64,000 bases of DNA. Origin: Saonia flava (GTDB lineage: Bacteria; Bacteroidota; Bacteroidia; Flavobacteriales; Flavobacteriaceae). The translations under genes and the position numbers were made by a program. Below, piece by piece: positions 1 through 9,428 of the stretch. The stretch spans positions 1,016,666 through 1,080,665 of the forward strand of contig NZ_JAATJJ010000001.1 of the NCBI RefSeq assembly GCF_011927795.1. Reading direction: 5' to 3'. Within the stretch, counting starts at the first letter, position 1. Each line of letters begins with the position of its first letter. A model generated the notes under the pieces. It made no database searches, had not been told where the DNA came from, and worked only from the letters and a program-made list of their open reading frames with translations.

Positions 1-1
1 C

Positions 2-781
2 CAAGAAGGTAATAATTACTTTACTGGAGATTCCAAGGAAGCATTTTCCATCCAAAGTATTTCCAAAGTATTAAGCTTGGCAATGGCGTTTCCAATAATG
101 GGGGATAACCTATGGAAACGGGTAGACGTAGAACCTTCAGGAGACCCGTTTAATCATTTGTCATTACTGGAGTTGGAAAATGGAATTCCAAGAAATCCTT
201 TAATAAATGCAGGAGCATTAGTGATTGCGGACATTTTAGTATCTAACTTAGAAAATCCTAAAGAAGATTTTTTAAACTACGTTAGAAACATTGCAAATGA
301 CCAAACCATCAATTTTGACAAGAAAATTGCTTATTCAGAAAAAGAAACAGGTTTTAAAAATTACGCTGCGGCCAACCTGTTAAAGTCCTACGGGAATATT
401 AAGAATAAGGTAGATGACGTGTTGGATTTTTATTTTCACCAATGTTCACTTCAAATGTCTTGCAAACAATTGGTAAATGCCTTTTATATATTTATGAACA
501 AAGGTATGTGCCAACTAAATAAGAGTTATTTAACGGTTAAACAGACCAAACGTATCAACGCCATAATGTTGACCTGTGGTTTTTATGATGAAGCAGGGGA
601 ATTTGCTTTTGAGGTTGGACTACCGGGAAAGAGTGGTGTTGGCGGTGGTATTGTAGCACTATTGCCAAATAAATTTTGTGTCACAACATGGTCTCCTGGT
701 TTAAACCAAAAAGGAAATTCCAAACTAGGAATGTTGGCATTGGAGCAGTTAACTACCAAAACAGGATTGTCAATTTTTTAA
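2..781 (+). CDS. glsA: Glutaminase, 5' end cut by the window edge
   Basis: Hydrolyses glutamine to glutamate and ammonia in the cytoplasm. The reading frame is open from base 2, so the true start lies outside the window; 259 residues are visible and the family is about 305 long, so roughly 45 are missing. The serine beta-lactamase-like fold is marked by the SISK tetrad (visible residues 19-22, catalytic Ser and Lys), the NPLINAGAL segment and the glycine-rich LPGKSGVGGG segment with its catalytic lysine near the C terminus. An internal TTG at 77 is not a start because the SxxK motif lies before it. The stop is followed three bases later, in the same frame, by the next gene. Confidence 0.93.
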   Translation, partial: QEGNNYFTGDSKEAFSIQSISKVLSLAMAFPIMGDNLWKRVDVEPSGDPFNHLSLLELENGIPRNPLINAGALVIADILVSNLENPKEDFLNYVRNIANDQTINFDKKIAYSEKETGFKNYAAANLLKSYGNIKNKVDDVLDFYFHQCSLQMSCKQLVNAFYIFMNKGMCQLNKSYLTVKQTKRINAIMLTCGFYDEAGEFAFEVGLPGKSGVGGGIVALLPNKFCVTTWSPGLNQKGNSKLGMLALEQLTTKTGLSIF

Positions 782-784
782 AAT

Positions 785-1609
785 TTGGATAAAGAGAAGA
801 TTCTAATACTCGGGGCCAGTGGCTTTATAGGTAATGCTATATATAAGGAGCTCTGCTCCTATTTTGACACGTATGGAACCTACTTCTCCAATAAATCCTT
901 TGGGCAAAACAAACAGTTTTTTAGCTATAATTTACAGGAAGATGACATTTTTAAAATACTAGAAACTGTACAACCTCAACTAATAATATCATCGCTTAGA
1001 GGAGATTTTAATGCACAGATACAAGCGCATCAACATATCATAGAATATTTAATGTCCCAATCTAATTGCAAGCTTTATTTTATTTCCTCTGCCAATGTAT
1101 TCGATGCCTATAGTCAATACCCCTCCTATGAATATGACAAAACCTTATCTCTTAGTATTTATGGTAGACTAAAAATTAAAATCGAAAATATGTTATTAAG
1201 ACTTCCAAAAGAGAAGATGGGCATCATTAGAATACCCATGGTTTTTGGTAAGTTATCCCCAAGAATCAAAGAGATTAAGACCTTGCTGGAAAACAAAGAA
1301 CCTATTGAAGTTTTTCCAAACCTAATTATTAACGTCACACATGACAACAAACTAACCCAGCAGCTCCATTATTTAATAAATAGAAATAAAAATGGGATTT
1401 TTCATTTGGGTAGTAAAGACTTGGTTCATCATGAAGAGTTCATACACGAAATAGTAAAAAAAATTAGTGGTCTATCCCACCAGCCATTATATAAAAGGGT
1501 GTTTACAACCAATGAAGATAGATACTTGGCGGTGCTGCCCAAGGCAAATAAATTACCCAAAAATCTTCAGGTTACCTATCAAGAAATTATTGATTACCAT
1601 ACCTTTTAA
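785..1609 (+). CDS. NAD-dependent epimerase / dTDP-4-dehydrorhamnose reductase-like SDR
   Basis: Extended short-chain dehydrogenase of 274 residues, probably a sugar-nucleotide reductase or epimerase of the RmlD type. The N terminus has the Rossmann motif GASGFIG (residues 10-16) and the active-site pair is Tyr126xxxLys130. It begins with TTG three bases after the glutaminase stop and in the same frame, so no earlier start is possible. The substrate is not evident: there are no rhamnose or other dTDP-sugar genes nearby. Family assignment is firm; exact reaction is unknown. Confidence 0.75.
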   Translation: MDKEKILILGASGFIGNAIYKELCSYFDTYGTYFSNKSFGQNKQFFSYNLQEDDIFKILETVQPQLIISSLRGDFNAQIQAHQHIIEYLMSQSNCKLYFISSANVFDAYSQYPSYEYDKTLSLSIYGRLKIKIENMLLRLPKEKMGIIRIPMVFGKLSPRIKEIKTLLENKEPIEVFPNLIINVTHDNKLTQQLHYLINRNKNGIFHLGSKDLVHHEEFIHEIVKKISGLSHQPLYKRVFTTNEDRYLAVLPKANKLPKNLQVTYQEIIDYHTF

Positions 1610-1638
1610 TTGTAATTTTCTCACTTAAAAACCAATTT

Positions 1639-1926
1639 ATGGAAAAATTAACCGAAGAAGAGATTTATAAGAGAGTGGATAAATTAGTTGGTTGGGAATA
1701 TAGAAATAATGTAATTGAAAGCTACTATGAGTTCAAGAATTTCAAAGAAGCTTTTGCTATCATGACCAGAATTGCATTTGAGTGCGAGGCACAAAACCAT
1801 CATCCTGATTGGACAAACATTTACAACTCCTTACACATCCGATTAAATACCCACACCGCACAAGGGGTTACAGAAAAAGATTTTATACTTGCAAAAAGTA
1901 TTGATGCTATTATTAGCAAGGCATAA
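1639..1926 (+). CDS. phhB: 4a-hydroxytetrahydrobiopterin dehydratase (pterin carbinolamine dehydratase)
   Basis: Dehydrates 4a-hydroxytetrahydropterin, the by-product of aromatic amino acid hydroxylases, so the pterin cofactor can be recycled. The 95-residue length is normal. The family signature is intact: His54-His55-Pro-Asp-Trp, then the HIRLNTH strand and the TEKD segment. ATG start 29 bases after the preceding stop. No phenylalanine hydroxylase gene is in the window, so the partner enzyme must lie elsewhere. Confidence 0.93.
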   Translation: MEKLTEEEIYKRVDKLVGWEYRNNVIESYYEFKNFKEAFAIMTRIAFECEAQNHHPDWTNIYNSLHIRLNTHTAQGVTEKDFILAKSIDAIISKA

Positions 1927-1934
1927 TCTTTACC

Positions 1935-1964
1935 TTGCACCCCTATTAAAAATTATTAAATTTG
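1935..1964 (+). promoter_or_regulatory. Bacteroidota-type promoter of yebC
   Basis: TTG at 1935-1937, a 19-base spacer and TAAATTTG at 1957-1964, an exact match to the Bacteroidota consensus TTG-N19-TAnnTTTG. The predicted transcript starts near 1970, about 20 bases before the yebC ATG. Confidence 0.75.
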
Positions 1965-1991
1965 CTCACGTTACAAAAAACAAAATAAAAA

Positions 1992-2702
1992 ATGGGAAGA
2001 GCTTTTGAGTTTAGAAAGGCGCGTAAAATGAAACGGTGGTCTGCAATGTCCAAAGCGTTTACAAGAATTGGAAAAGATATCGTTATGGCGGTAAAAGAGG
2101 GTGGCCCAGACCCAGATTCCAACTCAAGGCTTAGGGCTGTAATACAAAATGCCAAGTCTGTTAACATGCCCAAGGACAATGTAGAGCGGGCAATTAAAAG
2201 AGCAAGTGATAAAAGTTTAGGTGACTATAAAGAAGTATTATTTGAAGGGTATGCTCCCCATGGCATTGCCGTTTTAATTGAAACAGCTACAGATAATAAT
2301 ACAAGAACCGTTGCCAATGTTCGGAGCTATTTCAACAAATGCAATGGTAGTCTGGGCACTCAAGGTTCTGTTGAATTTATGTTTGACCATACCTGTAATT
2401 TCCGAATCGATGCAGAGGGAATTGATCCTGAAGAATTGGAATTGGAAATGATTGATTTTGGAGCGGAAGAAGTATTTGTTGATGATGACGGAATTTTAAT
2501 CTATGCTCCATTTGAGAGCTTTGGTTCCATACAAAAAGAATTGGAAGAAAGAGGGATCGAAATACTTTCTTCTGGTTTTGAGCGTATTCCACAAGTAACT
2601 AAGGAGCTGAATGAGGAACAAGTTGCAGATGTAGAAAAACTATTGGAGAAAATTGAAGAGGATGATGATGTACAGAACGTATATCATACCATGCAGGAAT
2701 AA
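1992..2702 (+). CDS. yebC: YebC/PmpR family protein
   Basis: A 236-residue member of the YebC/TACO1 family, historically called a transcriptional regulator and more recently linked to translation of difficult (proline-rich) sequences. The N terminus MGRAFEFRKARKMKRW, the segment MAVKEGGPDPDSN and the NVERAIKRA motif are diagnostic; the acidic C-terminal domain is complete. It has its own consensus promoter and is followed by a strong hairpin, so it is probably monocistronic. ATG start fits the family N terminus. Confidence 0.95.
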   Translation: MGRAFEFRKARKMKRWSAMSKAFTRIGKDIVMAVKEGGPDPDSNSRLRAVIQNAKSVNMPKDNVERAIKRASDKSLGDYKEVLFEGYAPHGIAVLIETATDNNTRTVANVRSYFNKCNGSLGTQGSVEFMFDHTCNFRIDAEGIDPEELELEMIDFGAEEVFVDDDGILIYAPFESFGSIQKELEERGIEILSSGFERIPQVTKELNEEQVADVEKLLEKIEEDDDVQNVYHTMQE

Positions 2703-2728
2703 GTCGTAATATACATTATAGATTGATA

Positions 2729-2763
2729 ATGAACGAGGCCCCTTAAAAGGGCCTCGTTCATTA
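2729..2763. terminator. Hairpin between convergent yebC and the giant surface protein gene
   Basis: A 14-bp perfect inverted repeat (arms 2729-2742 and 2750-2763, core GAGGCCC/GGGCCTC) with a 7-base loop. No long T run follows on either strand, so it may be a bidirectional terminator or an mRNA 3'-end stabiliser. Confidence 0.65.
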
Positions 2764-2787
2764 TGGTAACTGACGATATATTAAACT

Positions 2788-5700
2788 TTATTTTTCGATA
2801 ACCATTTGTTTTTGAAAGTTATTGCCACTCTCATCTAAGGTCTTAATAATATATGTCCCAGGCTGTAAAAAGTTAATATCCATTTCATAACCCTCTCCAT
2901 TTTTAATTTCCTTGGCTTCATATGTCTGTACCAATCTACCCAACACATCAAACACCATTATTGTTTTGACATTTGAAGGCTCATCAAAAGTTGCCGTTAC
3001 CTGGGATACCGCTGGATTAGGATAAATACTCATTACATTCAACATATTCTGTGGTTTATTGGAAACAACACCACTGCCTACAAAACTAAATGAGGTAGTA
3101 ACTGTAGTACCCATAGTTCCTCCACTTCCCACTTCTGAATATGGGGTTGCCTCTAGACTATAGTTCCCCAAAACAAAATCTTGGCCAAAATAATCTCCAC
3201 TATTGTCGCCAAAAAGAGCAAATGGAGCCACGTTTTCAGTTCGTGTATTAGAGATAGTACCTGTTAGGCTCAGCCTTACACTATTAACATCGTCTGTGGT
3301 GGTTGCTCTAATATTTATAGAATTGGTTGGCAATGACAACAAGTCTATTTGCGTTCCATTTTCAATAACCATAATGTCTTCGTTTGAATCTGCATTTACC
3401 AAAACAAAACCGATAATGGACAGAACCATATTCTCACAATTTTTATCTGCATCTATTATTTCCCAGCCATAATTATTTATCAGAATGTTTCTTCCTGTTT
3501 CACCCAAACAATATTGGCTGTTTCCTGCATCAAATATCATATCGCTCCGCAAAGAAGGTAGACTACTCCATCCATTTAAAATTGCATCATAGTTTTCTGT
3601 GGATAATTCTGTTTGATGAAACATAGAGTCTAAATCAAGTACATTGCCAATATTCCAATTTCCCAAATCCTGATCAAAACTAATACCTTCCTCAAACATA
3701 TTTTGCATGTATTCCACATTACCAACATTCCAATTACCTATATCTTGATTAAAAACAAAGGCATTTTCGAACATACTCGCCATATTAGTAACTTTACCAA
3801 CATCCCAACTACCAATATCTTGATTGAATAAACTTGCTCCATTAAACATCCAACTCATATCTGTTACATTTCCCACATCCCAAGTTCCTAAATTTTGATC
3901 AAAATTTTCAGCTCCTATAAACATATATGACATATCTGTTACGGTACTAACGTCCCAATCATCCAAAGGTTGGTTAAACTCTTTTATTTGACTGAACATA
4001 GCACTCATGGTTGTTACATTACTTACGTTCCAATTATTGAGTGGGTAATTTAGTTTAGTTTCATTAAACATCATTGACATGTTGGTTACGTTACTAACAT
4101 CCCAGTTGTCCAAGGGTTGGTTAAAGCTACGTGCCATACTGAACATCCCCATCATATTTTCAACATTAGATACATCCCAATTATTTAAAGGTTGATTAAA
4201 AGAGTATGCAAAATTGAACATTCCAAGCATATTTCTAACATTGCTTACATTCCAATTACCAATGTCTTGATTAAACGATTCTGCTCCATTAAACATTCCG
4301 TTCATATCAATTACATTGCCAACATCCCAATTGCCAATTTTTCGATCAAAGGATGTTGCCCCTGAGAACATACTGCCCATATTAATTACGGTGCCTACAT
4401 TCCAATTTCCAATATCTTGATTGAAAGAAACAGCTCCTGAAAACATGTGAATCATTCCTTTAACTTTAGACACATTCCATACACCAATATCTTGATTAAA
4501 TGATTCTGCATATGAAAACATAAATGATGTATCTATAACCTCTCCCAAATTCCATCCTCCAATATCTTGGTTAAAAAGCTTGGCAGAATTAAACATCCCC
4601 AACAAACTTGTTGCCTTACTAACATTCCAACTGCCAATATTTTGATTAAAGATTGAAGCCCCACTAAACATATTGCTCAAATCCACAATTTCACTAACAT
4701 CCCAATCATTAAACTTTTGATTACCAACAAGAGAACTACAGTCTGTAAACATACTTGATGTAGATAAAACATATGTTAAATTAGGCATGTCATTTGCCAC
4801 AATATCCAAATTAGAACAACCTCTAAAAGCTGAATCCATTGATGTCCATTCATTACCACCCCACTGATCTATCGTTAGAATTTTCTCTTTATTACCATCA
4901 GTCATATAATTTACCCCATTAAAATAAATTCTAGGGAAATTTCCGGAAATGGAAACTTGGTAAGTACCAATAACATCGTAGGAATGTGTAATATCACCGC
5001 TAACTCCGGTATCAAAAGTTCCATCTCCCCAGTCCACAGAATAATTATAGGTTTCTCCTGGATAAGTAGGTATGGTTATTTGATTATCAGCAGAAGCCCC
5101 CTCGTTATCTGTTTTCCATGTGGTTACAAACGGTACTTCTACATTAGCACAATTGTCACTTTTTCCCCCATCAGTAATTATCCATCCATAATCGTCTATC
5201 AGTTTTTGCTTGGCATTCTCGGCTAAGCAATATTGGCTATTACCTCCGTGAAATACCACTCCGTTTTGAATAGATTCAAGAGCACTCCATCCAATTAAGG
5301 TATTGTCATAGTTTTCAACAGAAAGACCTGCTCCTATAAACATATCGGCCATTATATTGACTTTTGATATGTCCCAATTAGCTAAATCTTGATTAAAGGA
5401 AATTGCATTAACAAAAGTATTTGCCATGGCCTCAACTTTACCAACATCCCATGCAGAAATATCTTGATTAAAAGAAATAGCATCATAAAACATAGCATTA
5501 ATAGATGTTGCATTAGACATATCCCAGTTACCAATATTTTGATTAAAATTTGATGCTCCAAAAAACATTCCTGCAAAGTTTGTAACATTCGCAACATTCC
5601 AATTATCTAGAGGTTGATTAAAGCTTGATTCGGAAAACATTCCTGTCATTAATTTAACCGAACCTACATTCCAATTATTGATATTTTGATTAAAATTGGA

Positions 5701-8700
5701 TGTATTGCGAAAAGTATACTCCATATTTTCCACTGATTGCAAATCCCAATTTTCAAAACTTGAATTACCAATCAGTGAAGTACAAGAACCAAACATTTCT
5801 TTCATTGAAGAAACCTGGGATAAATTAGGAACATCTGTAGCAATTACATCTAAATTGTGACATTGATAAAATGCTTTTTCAAAAGATTTCCACAAAATGT
5901 CACCCCATTGTTTTACATTCAATAGTTTGTTATTTTCATCTGTGGTAACAAAAATTCCAGGGAACTCACCTGTTATAGAGACTTCATATATACCTACCAC
6001 AGAATATGTATGAGTAATATCTCCAGTGACTCCTGTGTCAAAATTACCGTCTCCCCAATCCACTGTATAATTATATGTTTCTCTTGGATAAGTGGGAATT
6101 CTAATTTGACTGTCCTCAGAATATCCTTCATTATCTGTTTTCCAAGTTGTAATAAAAGGGCGTCCTAAATCAGGGCAATTGTCACTTATTCCTCCATCAG
6201 TAATTATCCATCCATTATCGTCCATCATTTTTTGTCGTGCAGCTTCACCCAAACAATATTGGCTATTTCCACCATCAAATAGTATATTACTCTGCAAAGG
6301 TTGATTTGACCATCCGTTTAAAGTGGCGTCATAATTAGTGATAGAAAGTCCTGTATTTAAAAACATTTCAGACATGTTCAAAACATTTGAAATATCCCAA
6401 CTACCCAAATCTTGATCAAAAGCTGTTGCGTTAGCGAACATTCTTGAGAACGAAGATGCAGATGTCATATTCCAATTTCCAATGGGTTGGTTAAATGCAG
6501 TAGCAGCTTCAAACATTGCTGTAAACTCAATTGCATTTTGCAAATTCCAGCTACTTATATCCTGATTAAAATTTGCAGCTCCTAGAAACATAAATGGCAT
6601 GTTAACTACATTTTTCATATCCCATGACTCAATGTTTTGGTTAAAAGCAGTTGCCCCTGTAAACATCCCTCCCATTTCAGTTACCTGGCCTACATTCCAA
6701 TTGCCAATATCAATGTTAAAATTATAGGCTGCCGCGAACATTGCTCCAAGAATATTCACATTGCTTACATCCCAATTCCCAATAGCGTTATTCCCAATTA
6801 AATTACTACAACCAGCAAACATGTTAGCCATGCTTGTTACTTGTAATAAATCTGGAAAGTCAGACGCAATTACATCTAAATTGTAACAACCTGTGAAAGC
6901 ACCATCCATGGATGCCCATTGAATACTACCCCAATTTTCAACTGTCAGCAGTTTACCCTTGTCCGGTTCTAATGTATCCAAACCATTATCATCGTAAAAA
7001 TAAATTCTTGGAAATTGACCCACAATTGAAACCGTATAAATTCCCGGAGCCAAATATGTATGAGTAGCATCTCCGGTATAATTATTCTCAACAATACCAT
7101 CTCCCCAATCCACTGTATAATTATAGGTTTCTCCTGGATAGGTAGGTATGGTTATTTGGTTATCCTCTGAGAGTCCTTGGTTATCCGTTTTCCATGTAGT
7201 CACAAAAGGTCTGAAGAGTTCTTCTTCTGAAATTGAAAAATTAACAGTTAATGGTATTCCTTGAACACCGCCCAAACTGCTTCCAGAATATGGGGTGCCC
7301 ATTATTTCATATTCGCCAGGACCAAAATCCTGTCCATTATAATTTCCGTTATTATCACCAAAAAGAGCATATGGAGCAACATTCTCTGTCCTTGTATTGG
7401 ATAATGCACCCTTTAGTTCCAATCGTACACTACCAACATCCTCAGATGTATTTCCCCTGATATTCAAGTTTGTAGTTGGCAACTCTAGAATATTAAAAAT
7501 CATGCTATCACTTATCGGCATTATATCTTCATTGGTATCTGCATTGACCAATGTAAAACTTACTAGAGAAAGTACAGAGGGAGTTTCTTCAACAACTATT
7601 GTTTGGGTACACTCGGAAACATTGGAAACTTGATCACTTGCAGTCCAAGTTATAATTGTTGTTCCCATAGGAAATGGATTTTCTAAAGATAATCCATCAC
7701 TTCTTGAGGCAGAAACATTGGTTGTTGGCCAATAGTTATCTGTAGCTGTGGCCATTTCAATATCAATGAATACAGAATTGTCATTTAAACTACTAACATT
7801 AATATCTGAAGGACAAGATATAACGGGCGCAATTATATCATCCAAAATCACTTGAGAATTACATGTACTTTCATTTCCATTATTGTCAACTACTTTAAGG
7901 GTAACCAACCCATCCCCGTAATTATTAAAAAAACTAGGGCTTACAGACATACTGGATATTCCTGCAGCATCATTTGATCCATCATCAATATCCAAAGGAG
8001 TAATATAGGCCTCACCGTTTTCGTCTAATCCGATTATCACACTACTTTTACATACAACTGTTGGTGCAACATTATCTTCAACAATAACTCTTGCGGTACA
8101 CATAGAGTTTTTTCCGTTTGTGTCTAAAACAGATAATGTCACTATGTTTTCACCCACATTGTCAATTGAAAAAGTATTGGGAACAACTGTCATATTTTGA
8201 ACCTCTGAAGTTTCTACAAAGCCATCAAAAACATCTTCGGCATCAATATTGGTTTTACCATTTGGGTTTAATTGTACTGTAATATCCTTACATATAATAT
8301 TTGATAAAGAAATACTTTCAGAAAGCGAAAAAGCAATTAAAAACGGTTCTCCTTGGTCACCCCCCAAATTACTGTCCGAATATGGCGTTCCAGATATAAT
8401 ATAAGTGCCAATACCCAAATCCTGTCCATTATAGTTTCCATCATTATCTCCAAAAAGGGCATATGGAGCAACATTCTCTGTTCTAGCATTAGAAAAAGAT
8501 CCAGAAAGTTGTAAACGAACACTATTAACCACTCCCGTAACATTTGCTCTTATATTGAAAGACTCTGAAGGCAATTCCAAAAGGTTAATTTCCGCTCCCT
8601 CCGTAATTTCCATAAGATCTTCGTTTGTATCCGAATTGATCAATGTAAAACCAACTATCGACTGGCCATAGGAATTTATAACAATAAACAAAAGACTGAT

Positions 8701-8721
8701 AAATAGTAAAATTCTTCTCAT
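2788..8721 (-). CDS. Giant modular surface protein with BspA-like (DUF285) repeats and T9SS sorting domain
   Basis: 1977 residues, starting with a signal peptide (MRRILLFISLLFIVINSYGQ). Domain order: module A (about residues 20-130), immunoglobulin-like region (about 140-295), HYR domain (about 297-378), second module A (about 384-495), then three blocks. Each block opens with a PKD-like segment (PFVTTWKTDN...VDWGDG) and carries DUF285 repeats of about 25 residues with the pattern MFxGAxxFNQDIGNWDVSNVTNM (6, 6 and 15 copies), closing with a GNSQYCL...GWIITDGG cap. A third module A (about 1767-1880) and a type A T9SS C-terminal domain (YPNP..., final 80 residues) complete it. Predicted to be exported across the outer membrane and attached to or released from the surface. 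Likely an adhesin or matrix protein; ligand unknown. It stands alone between divergent and convergent neighbours. Confidence 0.9.
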   Translation of the reverse strand: MRRILLFISLLFIVINSYGQSIVGFTLINSDTNEDLMEITEGAEINLLELPSESFNIRANVTGVVNSVRLQLSGSFSNARTENVAPYALFGDNDGNYNGQDLGIGTYIISGTPYSDSNLGGDQGEPFLIAFSLSESISLSNIICKDITVQLNPNGKTNIDAEDVFDGFVETSEVQNMTVVPNTFSIDNVGENIVTLSVLDTNGKNSMCTARVIVEDNVAPTVVCKSSVIIGLDENGEAYITPLDIDDGSNDAAGISSMSVSPSFFNNYGDGLVTLKVVDNNGNESTCNSQVILDDIIAPVISCPSDINVSSLNDNSVFIDIEMATATDNYWPTTNVSASRSDGLSLENPFPMGTTIITWTASDQVSNVSECTQTIVVEETPSVLSLVSFTLVNADTNEDIMPISDSMIFNILELPTTNLNIRGNTSEDVGSVRLELKGALSNTRTENVAPYALFGDNNGNYNGQDFGPGEYEIMGTPYSGSSLGGVQGIPLTVNFSISEEELFRPFVTTWKTDNQGLSEDNQITIPTYPGETYNYTVDWGDGIVENNYTGDATHTYLAPGIYTVSIVGQFPRIYFYDDNGLDTLEPDKGKLLTVENWGSIQWASMDGAFTGCYNLDVIASDFPDLLQVTSMANMFAGCSNLIGNNAIGNWDVSNVNILGAMFAAAYNFNIDIGNWNVGQVTEMGGMFTGATAFNQNIESWDMKNVVNMPFMFLGAANFNQDISSWNLQNAIEFTAMFEAATAFNQPIGNWNMTSASSFSRMFANATAFDQDLGSWDISNVLNMSEMFLNTGLSITNYDATLNGWSNQPLQSNILFDGGNSQYCLGEAARQKMMDDNGWIITDGGISDNCPDLGRPFITTWKTDNEGYSEDSQIRIPTYPRETYNYTVDWGDGNFDTGVTGDITHTYSVVGIYEVSITGEFPGIFVTTDENNKLLNVKQWGDILWKSFEKAFYQCHNLDVIATDVPNLSQVSSMKEMFGSCTSLIGNSSFENWDLQSVENMEYTFRNTSNFNQNINNWNVGSVKLMTGMFSESSFNQPLDNWNVANVTNFAGMFFGASNFNQNIGNWDMSNATSINAMFYDAISFNQDISAWDVGKVEAMANTFVNAISFNQDLANWDISKVNIMADMFIGAGLSVENYDNTLIGWSALESIQNGVVFHGGNSQYCLAENAKQKLIDDYGWIITDGGKSDNCANVEVPFVTTWKTDNEGASADNQITIPTYPGETYNYSVDWGDGTFDTGVSGDITHSYDVIGTYQVSISGNFPRIYFNGVNYMTDGNKEKILTIDQWGGNEWTSMDSAFRGCSNLDIVANDMPNLTYVLSTSSMFTDCSSLVGNQKFNDWDVSEIVDLSNMFSGASIFNQNIGSWNVSKATSLLGMFNSAKLFNQDIGGWNLGEVIDTSFMFSYAESFNQDIGVWNVSKVKGMIHMFSGAVSFNQDIGNWNVGTVINMGSMFSGATSFDRKIGNWDVGNVIDMNGMFNGAESFNQDIGNWNVSNVRNMLGMFNFAYSFNQPLNNWDVSNVENMMGMFSMARSFNQPLDNWDVSNVTNMSMMFNETKLNYPLNNWNVSNVTTMSAMFSQIKEFNQPLDDWDVSTVTDMSYMFIGAENFDQNLGTWDVGNVTDMSWMFNGASLFNQDIGSWDVGKVTNMASMFENAFVFNQDIGNWNVGNVEYMQNMFEEGISFDQDLGNWNIGNVLDLDSMFHQTELSTENYDAILNGWSSLPSLRSDMIFDAGNSQYCLGETGRNILINNYGWEIIDADKNCENMVLSIIGFVLVNADSNEDIMVIENGTQIDLLSLPTNSINIRATTTDDVNSVRLSLTGTISNTRTENVAPFALFGDNSGDYFGQDFVLGNYSLEATPYSEVGSGGTMGTTVTTSFSFVGSGVVSNKPQNMLNVMSIYPNPAVSQVTATFDEPSNVKTIMVFDVLGRLVQTYEAKEIKNGEGYEMDINFLQPGTYIIKTLDESGNNFQKQMVIEK
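3600..4720 (-). repeat. Third DUF285 repeat block, 15 units of about 75 bp
   Basis: Fifteen tandem units encoding about 25 residues each (W[DN]V...M..MF..A..FNQ). This block is 2.5 times longer than the other two and includes a run of five units with PL[ND][ND]W in place of DIGNW. Boundaries are approximate. Confidence 0.85.
5315..5765 (-). repeat. Second DUF285 repeat block, 6 units
   Basis: Six tandem units of about 75 bp encoding the W[DN]V...MF...FNQ repeat, flanked by the same PKD-like opener and GNSQYCL cap as the other blocks. Confidence 0.85.
6340..6795 (-). repeat. First DUF285 repeat block, 6 units
   Basis: Six tandem units of about 75 bp encoding the same 25-residue repeat. With blocks two and three it forms a three-fold large-scale duplication within one gene. 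Confidence 0.85.
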
Positions 8722-8863
8722 GGGTAAGTTTTTAGAAGTAATTTGTTAAAAACTATACAATATACAAGCACAAACCTGTTGAGAATTATTTACATCGTTA
8801 TAACGTTAAAAAAAAAGATGTAAGACTAATCCTAAGAAAAAACACTGCAAAAAATTACAAAAT

Positions 8864-9403
8864 TTAATAACTATACTCAGGTATTTTTCCTTTTATACCC
8901 TTGAAAAAGTTTTTGTATTTTTTAAAGTCTTCCTCCTTATTATCAGTTAGGTATTGTAAGTCAGAAATTTTTACTTGCTTGTTTTCATAGTCAAAAGCAA
9001 CCATTACTATTGGAACTTTCGCTTCCTGCGCTATATAATAAAAGCCTGTTCGCCATTCTTTTACCTTTTTCCGAGTTCCTTCCGGTGATAGGCCCAATCT
9101 AAATTTTTCTTTTTCATTAAAAATAGATGCTATGGTTTTGACCATATCATTATTCTTACTCCTATCGATGGGTGTACCTCCCACCCATCTAAAATACCAG
9201 CCAAAAGGCGGCGCAAACAAACTCTTTTTCCCTATAAAATTTATTTCTTCATTTATAACCTTTCTAACAAGTACCCCAAGAAAAAAATCGTACCAGTGGG
9301 TATGTGGGGCTACAATGACTACGCACTTGTCCACTTTCGGAAAACCACCAATAAGTTTCCATCCGAGAACTTTAAAATAGATAAACTTTGCCAGCCTATG
9401 CAT
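8864..9403 (-). CDS. 1-acylglycerol-3-phosphate acyltransferase family protein
   Basis: A short PlsC-type acyltransferase (179 residues) that would transfer an acyl chain to a glycerophosphate or related lipid at the inner membrane. The catalytic HX4D motif is His34...Asp39 (HTHWYD) and the substrate-binding motif is PEGTR (107-111). The usual N-terminal membrane helix is short. It is the last gene of a run with kdnB, a HAD phosphatase and kdsB, 25 bases downstream of kdnB, so a role in lipid A or envelope lipid synthesis is plausible but inferred. Confidence 0.82.
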   Translation of the reverse strand: MHRLAKFIYFKVLGWKLIGGFPKVDKCVVIVAPHTHWYDFFLGVLVRKVINEEINFIGKKSLFAPPFGWYFRWVGGTPIDRSKNNDMVKTIASIFNEKEKFRLGLSPEGTRKKVKEWRTGFYYIAQEAKVPIVMVAFDYENKQVKISDLQYLTDNKEEDFKKYKNFFKGIKGKIPEYSY

Positions 9404-9428
9404 TCATAAACAAATAAATTAATAAAAA

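Noticed and set aside
77-781. Glutaminase as a complete gene starting at TTG 77
   Set aside because: The catalytic SISK motif lies upstream of that codon in the same open frame, so the gene is cut by the window edge.
3600-6795. Regular 75-bp repeats as a possible CRISPR array
   Set aside because: The repeats are contiguous, encode a conserved 25-residue unit in one long frame and have no spacers.
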